DNA of 14,932 bases from Deltaproteobacteria bacterium (GTDB lineage Bacteria > Myxococcota_A > JAADFL01): NCBI GenBank assembly GCA_013152945.1, contig JAADFL010000172.1:1-14932 (forward strand). The letters run 5' to 3'. A program made the translations under genes and the position numbers. Shown here piece after piece: positions 1 through 7,423 of this stretch (positions are counted from its first letter, which is position 1; every line of letters starts with the position of its first letter). Below the pieces are notes generated by a model. That model did not search any database, was not told the DNA's origin, and saw nothing but the letters and a program-made list of their open reading frames with translations.

Positions 1-149
1 TCTGTATCTGCGTCCGTGTCAGTGTCCGTGTCTACATCTGTGTCACCACTTGGAATCTTGTCGCTTGTACAGGCGCCAAGCTGCACCATAGGAAAGAGAG
101 ACAAGAAAAATAACGAGAAAAAAATTCTGCTTATCTTTAGTCCTGCCAT
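1..149 (-). CDS. Lipoprotein with Asp-Thr repeat linker, N-terminal part only
   Basis: Reading leftward from ATG at 149, 49 codons stay open to the window edge, so only the N-terminus is visible. The product starts MAGLKISRIFF, has a hydrophobic stretch, and a canonical lipobox LGAC with the lipidated cysteine at residue 27. After a short spacer comes an Asp-Thr rich run (DTDVDTDTDTDADT). A purine-rich ribosome binding site (AAGGGGG) lies 6-7 bases upstream of the ATG. The protein is therefore expected to be exported by Sec and lipid-anchored, with the DT run acting as a flexible acidic linker to a domain that is outside the window. The same architecture occurs in the GH36-like protein at 10082-12778. 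Nothing can be said about the function of the missing domain. The gene is divergent from the kinase at 553. Confidence 0.8.
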   Translation of the reverse strand, partial: MAGLKISRIFFSLFFLSLFPMVQLGACTSDKIPSGDTDVDTDTDTDADT

Positions 150-552
150 TTCGTACCCCCTTGAGTTATGCCAACTCGTAATTATTTTCTTAATACCTTA
201 TTTCTCGTCCAATTCAAAATCGGGCCGAACAAAAAAGCGGGCAAGAATGGTTTTTGGGCCAATAATAAAGTTATATTCACTTGCCGTGTTTTTCCCGTCT
301 AACATGGGAACTCAGAAACAACCGGCATCAAAAACCCACAAATAACACTGTTTTTCATGCTGTAATCGCAGCAACCGGCACCCTGCCTTTGTATTTTTTC
401 TTACTCCGCCACATACCAATCATGATGTGGCCACAAGCATAACCCAAAAAAGGGCATTGCCTTATAAGGAACAAAACATTAAGTTTTGCAGTGACCTTGA
501 GCTATGTGAAATGTAATTGTAGCTTCTTGGCATAGTAGGAGAAAATTATATC
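150..552. other. Intergenic region between divergent genes
   Basis: About 400 AT-rich bases separate the start of the minus-strand lipoprotein from the start of the kinase operon, so promoters for both must lie here. I see no clean pair of -35 and -10 boxes. The best weak candidate for the lipoprotein is TTGAAT, 16 bases, TATTAA on the minus strand. I found no tRNA, riboswitch or convincing coding frame. The word CAACCGGCA occurs twice within this stretch, without obvious meaning. Confidence 0.5.
537..541 (+). promoter_or_regulatory. Ribosome binding site deciding the TTG start of the kinase
   Basis: AGGAG lies 11 bases before the TTG at 553. There is no in-frame ATG nearby and the conserved beta-strand leading to the P-loop begins at residue 6, so this site supports TTG as the start. 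Confidence 0.6.
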
Positions 553-1188
553 TTGGTTGAACCAAAATACATTGCAATCGAGGGTCCAATCGGCGTAGGC
601 AAAACCTCGCTTACGAACCGTTTGGCTGAAAAATTCGGTTTCAAACCGGTGTACGAAGAGTTCGAGGAAAACCCATTTCTGGCTGACTTCTACTCCGACA
701 GGAAAGGTTTCGCTTTCCAAACGCAGCTCTTCTTCCTCTTGTCCAGGTACAGGCAACAGGAAAAATTGTTCCAACTGGACCTGTTCGAACAAGGCCTGGT
801 GTCAGACTACCTGTTCGCGAAAGACCGGATTTTCGCCCACATCAACCTGGACGACAATGAAATCATTTTGTACGAGCAGATATACAAGTTGTTGAACGCG
901 CGGGTTCTAAAACCAGACCTGGTTATCTTCCTGCAGGCATCCGTAGACCAGTTGATAAAAAGAATCAAGAAACGTGGAAGGTCTTACGAAAAAAACATTG
1001 ACTCACACTACTTGAAAGATCTGTCCGACGCGTACAACCGTTTTTTCTTCCACTACAAGGAATCGCCTCTGTTGGTAGTTAACACGAACCAAATGAATCT
1101 TGCCGGTGAGGATGCGCCATTCAATGACCTTATCAGGGAGATTTCCAACATGCGCGGAGGAGTCAGGCACCTGGTAAGAAACATGTAA
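553..1188 (+). CDS. Deoxynucleoside kinase (dNK family)
   Basis: Transfers a phosphate from ATP to a deoxynucleoside in nucleotide salvage, in the cytoplasm. The 211-residue product has the family size. A P-loop GPIGVGKTSL sits at residues 11-20, a substrate-site block SDYLFAKDR at 84-92 (position of the usual DR-type motif), and an arginine and lysine rich LID segment RIKKRGRSYEKN at about 137-148. These match the dGuo/dAdo/dCyd kinase group; which base is preferred cannot be read. The start is TTG with AGGAG upstream. It heads an operon: panC follows after 83 bases and smpB overlaps panC. A dNK next to pantothenate genes is a recurring arrangement in delta-type proteobacteria as I recall it. 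Alternative: a thymidylate-kinase-like protein, less likely given the FQTQLFFLLSRYRQQ helix typical of dNKs. Confidence 0.9.
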   Translation: MVEPKYIAIEGPIGVGKTSLTNRLAEKFGFKPVYEEFEENPFLADFYSDRKGFAFQTQLFFLLSRYRQQEKLFQLDLFEQGLVSDYLFAKDRIFAHINLDDNEIILYEQIYKLLNARVLKPDLVIFLQASVDQLIKRIKKRGRSYEKNIDSHYLKDLSDAYNRFFFHYKESPLLVVNTNQMNLAGEDAPFNDLIREISNMRGGVRHLVRNM

Positions 1189-1257
1189 GTAATTTACAAC
1201 CCTGCATCGTTCCGGGGCAGGCCTTGACGGCAATTCGAGAAGGCCGTTCCTCTGGAC

Positions 1258-1263
1258 AGGAGG
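1258..1263 (+). promoter_or_regulatory. Strong ribosome binding site of panC
   Basis: AGGAGG is 8 bases before a GTG at 1272. This decides the start of panC, because an in-frame TTG further upstream at 1224 has no comparable site and would add 16 residues not found in the family. Confidence 0.8.
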
Positions 1264-1271
1264 TCATTGAA

Positions 1272-2150
1272 GTGGAATCACTGCCGGTCATCGTTGAAAG
1301 CAAGTTAGAGATGCGCAAGCTTTCAAGGTATTGGAAGACCAAGGGTAATATAATAGGCTTCGTACCAACCATGGGTTACCTCCATGAAGGCCATCTCTCC
1401 CTTGTAAGGGCTGCCAGGAAAAGATGCGACAAGCTCGTGGTTTCCATTTTCGTGAATCCCACCCAGTTCGGGCCCAGGGAAGACCTGGAAAAATATCCGA
1501 GGGACCTGGACAAAGACCTGGCCCTTTGTGCAAGGGAGTCGGTCGATGTGGTCTTTCATCCGGGTGAATCCGAGATGTATCCCGGGGGATTCCAGACCTA
1601 TGTCACGGTTCAGGACATAAGCAAGCCGATGTGCGGGGTTTCAAGGCCGACGCACTTCAGGGGAGTGGCAACCATTGTCGCCAAGTTGTTCAACATGGTG
1701 GAACCTCACTTTGCCGTGTTTGGAGAAAAGGATTTCCAGCAGTTGCTGGTAATCAGGAAAATGGTCGAGGATTTGGACATGGACATAGAGATCGTTCCTC
1801 ACCCGATTGTGCGGGAACCGGACGGCCTGGCAATGAGTTCCAGGAACGTGTACCTGTCGGCGCAAGAACGCAGGCAAGCTGTTTGCCTCTCACAGGCGCT
1901 CACGGCCGCACAAGATATTTTTTCAAAAGGGGAGCGGGATGCGGAAACGATAAAGGCTATTGCAAGAAAAAACATACAGGCCATGCCGCTTGCCAAAATA
2001 GATTATGTTGAATTACGTAATGCATCAGACCTATCCATGGTTGATAAAATCGATTGCCCATGCGTGCTGGCACTTGCAGTGTTCTTCGAAAAGGCGAGGC
2101 TGATCGATAATTGCATCCTCGATCCAGGCTCAGGCAGGTACAACAAGTGA
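1272..2150 (+). CDS. panC: Pantoate--beta-alanine ligase (pantothenate synthetase)
   Basis: Catalyses the ATP-dependent joining of pantoate and beta-alanine to pantothenate, the last step of vitamin B5 synthesis feeding coenzyme A. With the GTG start the product is 292 residues, close to the usual 280-290. Visible signatures are VPTMGYLHEGHLSLVR with the HIGH-like HEGH at 38-41, NPTQF at 62-66, FGEKDFQQ at 150-157, and the KMSKS-like MSSRN at 188-192. These are the nucleotidyl-transfer motifs of the family, all intact. Its stop TGA overlaps the GTG start of smpB in the sequence GTGA, indicating coupled translation. panB and panD are not in the window. Confidence 0.97.
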   Translation: MESLPVIVESKLEMRKLSRYWKTKGNIIGFVPTMGYLHEGHLSLVRAARKRCDKLVVSIFVNPTQFGPREDLEKYPRDLDKDLALCARESVDVVFHPGESEMYPGGFQTYVTVQDISKPMCGVSRPTHFRGVATIVAKLFNMVEPHFAVFGEKDFQQLLVIRKMVEDLDMDIEIVPHPIVREPDGLAMSSRNVYLSAQERRQAVCLSQALTAAQDIFSKGERDAETIKAIARKNIQAMPLAKIDYVELRNASDLSMVDKIDCPCVLALAVFFEKARLIDNCILDPGSGRYNK

Positions 2151-2665
2151 CCGGAAAGAAGAAGAAAAAGAAGAAGAAGAAATCCGCCGAGTCCAAGGGG
2201 CCGAAAAGGAAAACTGTGGCTCGAAACAGGAGGGCCTTCAAGTTCTACAACGTGGAGGACAAGTTCGAGGCCGGACTGGTGCTGGTGGGCAGCGAGGTCA
2301 AATCCTTGCGAGACGGCAAGGTCGACCTCAAGGACGGTTATGCCAGACCAAAAAACAATGAGGTTTACTTGCTCCAGGTCAGGATATCCCAGTACGCAAA
2401 TGCTACCCACGAAAACCACGAACCGGACAGGCCCAGGAAGCTTCTACTGCACAAGCGGGAGATCAAAAGACTAATAGGCCGAACCACCCAGCAGGGGTAT
2501 ACCATCCTTCCCCTGGAGATCTATTTCAACGAGCGGGGTATAGCCAAGGTATTGCTGGGACTTGCAAAGGGTAAGAGCAAGTTCGACCAAAGGGACGACA
2601 TCAGGGAAAGAGAGGCAAAAGAGGAAATGGAGAGGGCGCTTCGTCGCAGAATAAAAAAAAGATAG
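2147..2665 (+). CDS. smpB: tmRNA-binding protein SmpB
   Basis: Binds the tRNA-like domain of tmRNA and brings it to stalled ribosomes for trans-translation. From the GTG at 2147 the product is 172 residues, slightly longer than the usual 150-165. The core ARNRRAFKFYNVEDKFEAG, the GSEVKSLR segment, and the basic C-terminal tail (KGKSKFDQRDDIRERE onward) that inserts into the mRNA channel are all present. The extra length is an N-terminal run of nine lysines (residues 4-12), encoded by a repetitive AAG/AAA tract. A frame extension upstream exists but lies wholly inside panC, and the GTGA overlap plus a weak upstream purine site (CAGGT) favour 2147. Its RNA partner is encoded at 12869-13227. It is convergent with the aminopeptidase, and no clear terminator is visible in the 53-base gap. 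Confidence 0.95.
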   Translation: MTGKKKKKKKKKSAESKGPKRKTVARNRRAFKFYNVEDKFEAGLVLVGSEVKSLRDGKVDLKDGYARPKNNEVYLLQVRISQYANATHENHEPDRPRKLLLHKREIKRLIGRTTQQGYTILPLEIYFNERGIAKVLLGLAKGKSKFDQRDDIREREAKEEMERALRRRIKKR

Positions 2666-2718
2666 TGACACGGCCATGGGAAAAATAACAAAAACGGGTC
2701 AACCGAGCAGAACAGACG

Positions 2719-3837
2719 CTACTGGAGGAAGTCTTCAGTAAACTTGCCATTCTTGTATATCAGCTCGCCGTCGCCATAAATTTCCCCGCCATCCTTCATG
2801 TCCTTGAGCATATCCCAATGAATGGCGGACGAGTTGTTGCTCTTGCTTTCCGGAAAGCCCCTGCCGACTGCGCAATGCACGGTTCCGCCGATCTTTTCAT
2901 CGAACAGCATGTTCTTGGTGAATTTGTCGATATTATCATTCGTGCCGATGGCGACCTCGCCAAGTATTCTCGATCCCTCATCCGTATCAAGCAAAGTGTT
3001 GAGCAAGGATTCTCCCTTCGCCGCCTTGGCTTTCACCACCTTGCCGTCCCTGAACTCCAGGAAGATATCCTCGATTTCCTGGCCCTGGAATATCCCGGGG
3101 AAGGTAAAACGTATCCTGCCGTTGACCTGGTCTTCTATGGGACTCGTGAACACTTCGCCGTCAGGGAAGTTCACCTTGCCGTCACAGTTGATCCAGGGCC
3201 GTTTTTCCACGCCGAAGGTGATATCCGTATCCAGGCCCTTGTACCTCAAGAGTTTGACCTGGTTCAGGCGTTTGCAGATCTTTTCCTGTCTTTTCGAAAA
3301 ATCCTTCCAATATTCAACCGGGTCATCCAGGTCCATGCCGCCACAAGCGTACACGAAGTTTTCGTACTCTTCCATGGACATCCTTGCTTCCTGTGCAAGC
3401 GCCCTGGTGGGACATGCCGTGCCGACCCACCTCAAAGAGCCATCTCCCCATCTCTTGGTGAAGAGATCCATGGCCTTCCGCCTGGCCTGAGCAACAACAC
3501 GTTTCTTTTCCGCATCAATGGAGCTAAGTGCATGCGGGTTGGTGTCGGGAAAAGTCTTTATCATTACGTCCAGTGTTTCCACCTTTTGCAATAGAAGGGG
3601 ATCTTCGTACTCGAGCTGTTGCTTCGATGCATTCGAGAAAAAGATATATTGCTGGTCCTCGAGTTCGAGGTCCATGTGAGGATGACCACCTGCCTTCAAA
3701 ACTTCCCTGTACACTTCCTTGAGCAAGGGAGCTGCGGCAACCGTCCCGGAAATAAGCACCTTGTCACCCGGTTTCACCCGGGTCGAATAGTTGACAAGCA
3801 ATCCGGCAAGCTTTCTGACTCTTCCGTCTACATTCAT
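2719..3837 (-). CDS. M29 family metallo-aminopeptidase (AmpS/AmpT type)
   Basis: Removes N-terminal residues from peptides in the cytoplasm using two metal ions. The start is the ATG at 3837, 7 bases after GGAGG; an ATG at 3843 is too close to that site. The product is 372 residues, within the range of the shorter M29 members. Likely metal ligands by comparison with the family, from memory, are E228 (in GEVFTSPIED), E294 (in GEVAIGTN), H321 (in GTVHCAVG), H340 and D342 (in SAIHWDM). The 66-residue distance between the two glutamates agrees with the family. No signal peptide is present. It is a single-gene unit, convergent with smpB, with its own leader. The exact substrate preference cannot be predicted. 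Confidence 0.92.
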   Translation of the reverse strand: MNVDGRVRKLAGLLVNYSTRVKPGDKVLISGTVAAAPLLKEVYREVLKAGGHPHMDLELEDQQYIFFSNASKQQLEYEDPLLLQKVETLDVMIKTFPDTNPHALSSIDAEKKRVVAQARRKAMDLFTKRWGDGSLRWVGTACPTRALAQEARMSMEEYENFVYACGGMDLDDPVEYWKDFSKRQEKICKRLNQVKLLRYKGLDTDITFGVEKRPWINCDGKVNFPDGEVFTSPIEDQVNGRIRFTFPGIFQGQEIEDIFLEFRDGKVVKAKAAKGESLLNTLLDTDEGSRILGEVAIGTNDNIDKFTKNMLFDEKIGGTVHCAVGRGFPESKSNNSSAIHWDMLKDMKDGGEIYGDGELIYKNGKFTEDFLQ

Positions 3838-3844
3838 CGTCATT

Positions 3845-3849
3845 CCTCC
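3845..3849 (-). promoter_or_regulatory. Ribosome binding site of the aminopeptidase
   Basis: GGAGG on the minus strand, 7 bases from the ATG at 3837. Two further in-frame ATGs at 3843 and 3885 are excluded because one is only 1 base from the site and the other lies upstream of it. Confidence 0.75.
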
Positions 3850-3920
3850 TTTTTGAGGTCTTGTAAGTATCATCGGCAGTATCATTATTCAACACCTCGC
3901 CATATATCGGCTCACATTTA

Positions 3921-3926
3921 ACTATA
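3921..3926 (-). promoter_or_regulatory. Possible -10 box of the aminopeptidase gene
   Basis: TATAGT on the minus strand differs from the consensus at one position and would give a leader of about 75 bases. The matching -35 region (ATTACC at 17 bases) is poor, so this is a weak call. Confidence 0.25.
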
Positions 3927-4015
3927 CATACCTACATAAAAAGGTAATGGCTTATGAAAATTATTTCATGGGATCAATCCACATGTCATTGATTCTTTAC
4001 ACCTGTTCAATTGTC

Positions 4016-4027
4016 TCAAGACACCTT
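4016..4027. repeat. 12-bp direct repeat, left copy
   Basis: TCAAGACACCTT, identical to 4377-4388. The two copies flank the small acidic gene at 4143-4370 and are 361 bases apart. Confidence 0.7.
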
Positions 4028-4142
4028 GAAGCGCAATTACTTGAAACTAATGATGAGTTCAAACGTCAATAGTAATGGCACGCTTAGTGCTTCAAATTTG
4101 TAAGGGTGAGAAAAACCCATGGGGGATGGACGGAGGTAAGAC

Positions 4143-4370
4143 ATGGCTGCGTTACAAGCCGGCAGAATTGGATGGGATATAGGTTCTACCGTGGATGTTC
4201 CTTCACAAGACTATACCGAGCTGATAATCGAAATTTTCAGTCATGGAGAGCCCGGATACGTGGACCTTCTCGAAAAGCTATGCTACAGCGGGGAAGAAGA
4301 AGAAGAAGAAGATGATGATGATGAATTCGAAAAACGCTTCCGCAAGGTTGTGGCCATAATCAAACACTAA
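4143..4370 (+). CDS. Small acidic protein, unknown function
   Basis: A 75-residue product starting MAALQAGRIGWDIGS. An ATG with GGAGG 6 bases upstream supports real translation. It has no signal peptide or membrane segment. The N-terminal half could fold as a small mixed domain, followed at about residues 50-61 by an unbroken Glu and Asp run (EEEEEEDDDDE) and a basic, amphipathic C-terminus (KRFRKVVAIIKH). I do not recognise the family. It stands alone between two minus-strand genes, divergent from the aminopeptidase and convergent with the dehalogenase-like gene. The GAA/GAT tract encoding the acidic run is repetitive. A spurious frame cannot be excluded, but the ribosome binding site and lack of a competing gene favour a gene. 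Confidence 0.6.
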   Translation: MAALQAGRIGWDIGSTVDVPSQDYTELIIEIFSHGEPGYVDLLEKLCYSGEEEEEEDDDDEFEKRFRKVVAIIKH

Positions 4371-4376
4371 CTTTTT

Positions 4377-4388
4377 TCAAGACACCTT
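4377..4388. repeat. 12-bp direct repeat, right copy
   Basis: Second copy of TCAAGACACCTT, directly after the stop of the small acidic gene. See the left copy at 4016-4027. Confidence 0.7.
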
Positions 4389-4394
4389 AAAAAA

Positions 4395-5759
4395 TCAGCC
4401 TGGAGTGCCGGGGGATTTTCCTTTTATTTTGCCGTACATAAGTTCCTCTGCAACCAGGAATATACCACGGCCCGGGGCTGACCTGGAAATACCGAATCTC
4501 ACTGCGTCATGAAACAGGTTTGACGGGTGTGAAAAAGGACACACCTTCATGCATATCCCGCAATCGGTTCCAATTGCCCGCCAGTACGACAGGCATGCCT
4601 CTGCCTTCAACTGCCACTTCAACACACCCCTGACATTGATCTTTTCACCAAGCGGGATCGCCCTCGGCGGACATGCCTGCGCACATCTCCTGCATTTTGC
4701 GCAAAAATCCTGGACACCAAGGACCACCGGCCTGTCGGCCACGAGCGGCAAGTCAGTGGTCACAGCGCCGAGCCTGACCCTTGCGCCTGCCTTGCCGGAT
4801 ATCAGGTAGCCGTTCCTTCCAAGTTCGCCAAGGCCGGCTTGCCATGCAAGCGCAGGCAATATCACCTGGTAATTGCTCTCCGGAATATGCGCACGCGCCG
4901 GATATCCGAGTTTGCGTATGACCGAGGCCAGGAGCAGTGACAGGTTCGCCACGTCGAGGTAACGCCGCGCCGTTTCTTTTGTAGCATCCAACAACGGCGC
5001 CTTGTCGATTTCCCTGTAATCCATCTCTACTGAAAAAACCAGCGCATACTTGTGCCGGTTCTCTATGAGACTTCCAAAGGGACTTGGGCCACGGCCGGCG
5101 TTTGTGTACACAAATGCCTGGTTCATCTCTGCCACACCAACCTGCAAGGCGCCGATAGCCAAGGTAACTTCCTTCAGTCTTGCGGTTATTTCCAAGGGAT
5201 CCACATCGAGTTTTTCTTTTTCCACAGGGCCGTCCACTTCGTTGAGCCGGCTCTTTATTTGATCGAATACGGCTTGGATGTACCTTGCGGAAAAAGGCTG
5301 GAAAAACCTACCGCCCGGCTCCAGCAATTTCGGCAACTTGCGTATCCTATCGTCAGCATCCTTGTTTTCAGGGTGGGTTGAATAGTATTGTCTGTACTTG
5401 TCCGTGGACGGTAGGTATTCCTCCCTTGCGAACATGGTATCCCGTTCATCGAATCTTTCCAATGGGCCTACGAATTCCAGGCCCGATGTGGTCCCCACCC
5501 GGCCGAACACGAGGAAGGCCGCAAGCAGCACAAGGCCCGGCCATGCCAGCAACAGGGTTTCACGTCCGCTCGATAAATCGTACCCGGCCACGGCCGGAAA
5601 AACCATGACACATAGAATCACCAGGCCCTTCAGGCCGGCCCATGGTCTTTTTTCTCTGAACGAGTATATCGAAAAACCGGCGGTAATAAGAAAAATCAGG
5701 AGCCAGGCCGCCCAGTACAATGCTCTCTCAACTTCTGACAACAGGGCCTGCATGCTCAT
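4395..5759 (-). CDS. Membrane-anchored reductive dehalogenase-like iron-sulfur protein
   Basis: From the ATG at 5759 (AGGA 10 bases upstream) the product is 454 residues. Three hydrophobic segments at about 13-34, 44-61 and 70-87 anchor it in the membrane. The remaining part matches the corrinoid-dependent reductive dehalogenase and QueG-like fold: LGYPARAHIP, ALAWQAGLGELGRNG, VRLGAVTTDLPL, then two [4Fe-4S] motifs, C353-x2-C-x2-C-x3-CP and C389-x10-C400-x2-C403-x3-C407P. In known enzymes of this group these pass electrons to a cobamide that reduces carbon-halogen bonds. There is no twin-arginine signal and no separate RdhB-like anchor gene; the fused helices probably replace both. It follows the toroid lipoprotein by 41 bases on the same strand. 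Substrate and even dehalogenation are unproven; another cobamide-dependent reduction is possible. A longer start at 5843 would overlap the upstream gene and is rejected. Confidence 0.85.
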   Translation of the reverse strand: MSMQALLSEVERALYWAAWLLIFLITAGFSIYSFREKRPWAGLKGLVILCVMVFPAVAGYDLSSGRETLLLAWPGLVLLAAFLVFGRVGTTSGLEFVGPLERFDERDTMFAREEYLPSTDKYRQYYSTHPENKDADDRIRKLPKLLEPGGRFFQPFSARYIQAVFDQIKSRLNEVDGPVEKEKLDVDPLEITARLKEVTLAIGALQVGVAEMNQAFVYTNAGRGPSPFGSLIENRHKYALVFSVEMDYREIDKAPLLDATKETARRYLDVANLSLLLASVIRKLGYPARAHIPESNYQVILPALAWQAGLGELGRNGYLISGKAGARVRLGAVTTDLPLVADRPVVLGVQDFCAKCRRCAQACPPRAIPLGEKINVRGVLKWQLKAEACLSYWRAIGTDCGICMKVCPFSHPSNLFHDAVRFGISRSAPGRGIFLVAEELMYGKIKGKSPGTPG

Positions 5760-5800
5760 TGTTCTACAATCCTGTTTTCGATAGAATGAATTCCATGCAC

Positions 5801-7273
5801 CTACAAATCCGGACCTATAAGGCCGCTGTACCTGCCCAGCCAATAGGCTACGAGAAAATCCTCCGGCGAGTATACCATGCGCCGGTCGCCTTGCCTGCCC
5901 TTCTGGATCTCGAAGAAATCCAGGCGCCAGAGATAGTTGTCGAAATAGTATTCGCTCAAAGGAATTGTATTTTCCGCGACCGGGTCTCCAAGTCTGTTTT
6001 TACAGATTTCCTCTTGTGTTCCTTTCGGAATGGGCCTGTCGTACTTGACGGGGGGAAACTGTTTCAGCTTGCATATGCCGTCTTCCACGGCTTTGTACGC
6101 AAGGGGATCATCAGGTCCCCTGCCGGAGAGGGCCACGAAAATGAAATTGAAAAAGGAGTTGCCGATTTCATGAATGCTCTGGTACTTGGATTTATCCGTA
6201 TAGAACATGCCTTTGAAAAGCACGTCCTGAAGCCTGTTCCTCAATTCCGTATCCTTTTCGCGTCTCAACAAGGGATACATGGCCTGGAAGCACATATCGA
6301 AGTTGTCGTAGTTCTCCTTGCAATCCACCCACCACAGCAACAGCGTCTTCTCCATGCTGTGAATATAAGTGCCTGTGTTCAAGTCGCCTTTCGGCAAGGG
6401 ACAATCGCTTGTATCACCGCCCTTTCCCATGAGACACCTGTAGTAGAAATCATCCAGGCCGGGGTCTTCTCCCGCCTCTGCAGCAACCTTGATCCATGAC
6501 GCGGCCAGCATTGCGTTGAAGCCGGGCGCATCGTCCCAGGCCGACTGGTAAAGTCTTCCATGCTCGGTAGGTTCACCTGTATGGTCGATCACCTGTAACT
6601 TATTTTCGACCAGGTAACGAGCCACCTGGGTCACGAGTTTCCTTACCTGCGCCAACAGGCCGGGATCATCGAAGTGCTCCAGCGCCGCAGCATAACCGAA
6701 CATCATTCCATCGTAACCGTCCTTGCTTGCGTCATCGTTCCAGCGCCATCCCTCGTAACCGGGCGCAGTAGACTCCACCCAGTGGTCCGCGCCCTTGCCG
6801 TCATAATCGTAATTTACGCCCGGCTTAGAAAAAGACCTGCAGTACAGGCCCTCGATACCAGTGACCCTGGTAGCATCCTCCAGCCCGGACACAACCTTCT
6901 TTGCATTTTCCTGGGCCTGCTTGTCACCTGTCACGGCGTACCTGAAGGCCTGTGAAGCAAGGTACATTCCTGTCCACAACACCACGTTGGGATGTTGTTT
7001 CCAGTGTTCTACCGCTTTCAGGTCCTGCGTCAGGTACACATTTCTCAAAAGCCCGTCCGGTGCCAGGTGCCGGCCGGCCGCCACCCTGTCGAACTCGGCG
7101 GCCATGTCAAAAAGGCTTGATTGAGTCTCCACTTGTTCACATGTAGGCCACTTGGAAGGATTGTCTACCCCCTTGTCTCCCTTCTTCGAAGTGTTACAAG
7201 ATGTCACTGTAAAAAATATCAGGAATAAAGCCGATAAACCATCCATGTAATGAAGTCGATTCAATCTTTGCAT
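5801..7273 (-). CDS. Secreted lipoprotein, probable alpha/alpha-toroid domain
   Basis: The chosen ATG at 7273 has GGAG 7 bases upstream and starts a 490-residue product with a short signal peptide ending in the lipobox VTSC, cysteine at residue 26. Upstream in-frame ATGs (7309, 7372, 7399) lack a ribosome site. The mature part is rich in paired helices with aromatic residues and small-residue turns (NVVLWTGMYLASQAF, DGYDGMMFGYAAALEHF, WDDAPGFNAMLAASW), a pattern like six-hairpin glycosidases and related alpha/alpha toroids. I cannot name a family or catalytic residues. Several cysteines (near residues 48, 154, 272, 281, 312 and later) could form disulfides outside the cytoplasm. It leads a likely two-gene operon with the dehalogenase-like gene and is divergent from the phosphodiesterase gene, sharing a 150-base control region. 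Confidence 0.7.
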   Translation of the reverse strand: MQRLNRLHYMDGLSALFLIFFTVTSCNTSKKGDKGVDNPSKWPTCEQVETQSSLFDMAAEFDRVAAGRHLAPDGLLRNVYLTQDLKAVEHWKQHPNVVLWTGMYLASQAFRYAVTGDKQAQENAKKVVSGLEDATRVTGIEGLYCRSFSKPGVNYDYDGKGADHWVESTAPGYEGWRWNDDASKDGYDGMMFGYAAALEHFDDPGLLAQVRKLVTQVARYLVENKLQVIDHTGEPTEHGRLYQSAWDDAPGFNAMLAASWIKVAAEAGEDPGLDDFYYRCLMGKGGDTSDCPLPKGDLNTGTYIHSMEKTLLLWWVDCKENYDNFDMCFQAMYPLLRREKDTELRNRLQDVLFKGMFYTDKSKYQSIHEIGNSFFNFIFVALSGRGPDDPLAYKAVEDGICKLKQFPPVKYDRPIPKGTQEEICKNRLGDPVAENTIPLSEYYFDNYLWRLDFFEIQKGRQGDRRMVYSPEDFLVAYWLGRYSGLIGPDL

Positions 7274-7423
7274 CCAAGTACTCCGAATTCCCTTATCCCG
7301 GTTCAACATATAACGCGAAACGAACTGCCAAAAAGCATACTCGACAAAGAATAGAAAAATATCAAGCACCATGATGTACCCGGCTTGATTGTGTCTCAAA
7401 AAATTTGCATACTCGCGCCTGTA

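Noticed and set aside
1224-1271. TTG at 1224 as the panC start
   Set aside because: It adds 16 non-conserved residues and lacks a good ribosome site; AGGAGG points to GTG at 1272.
2666-2718. Bidirectional terminator between smpB and the aminopeptidase
   Set aside because: No stable stem followed by a T-run is visible in either direction.
2818-3594. A 258-codon open frame on the plus strand, antisense to the aminopeptidase
   Set aside because: The minus-strand frame has full M29 family conservation and a good ribosome site; the plus frame has no recognisable domain and no such site.
4106-4315. A 69-codon frame overlapping the small acidic gene
   Set aside because: Arginine-rich out-of-frame reading of the same DNA; the frame at 4143 has the ribosome binding site.
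5760-5843. Longer start at 5843 for the dehalogenase-like protein
   Set aside because: It would overlap the end of the toroid gene and places 28 polar residues before the first membrane helix without a ribosome site.
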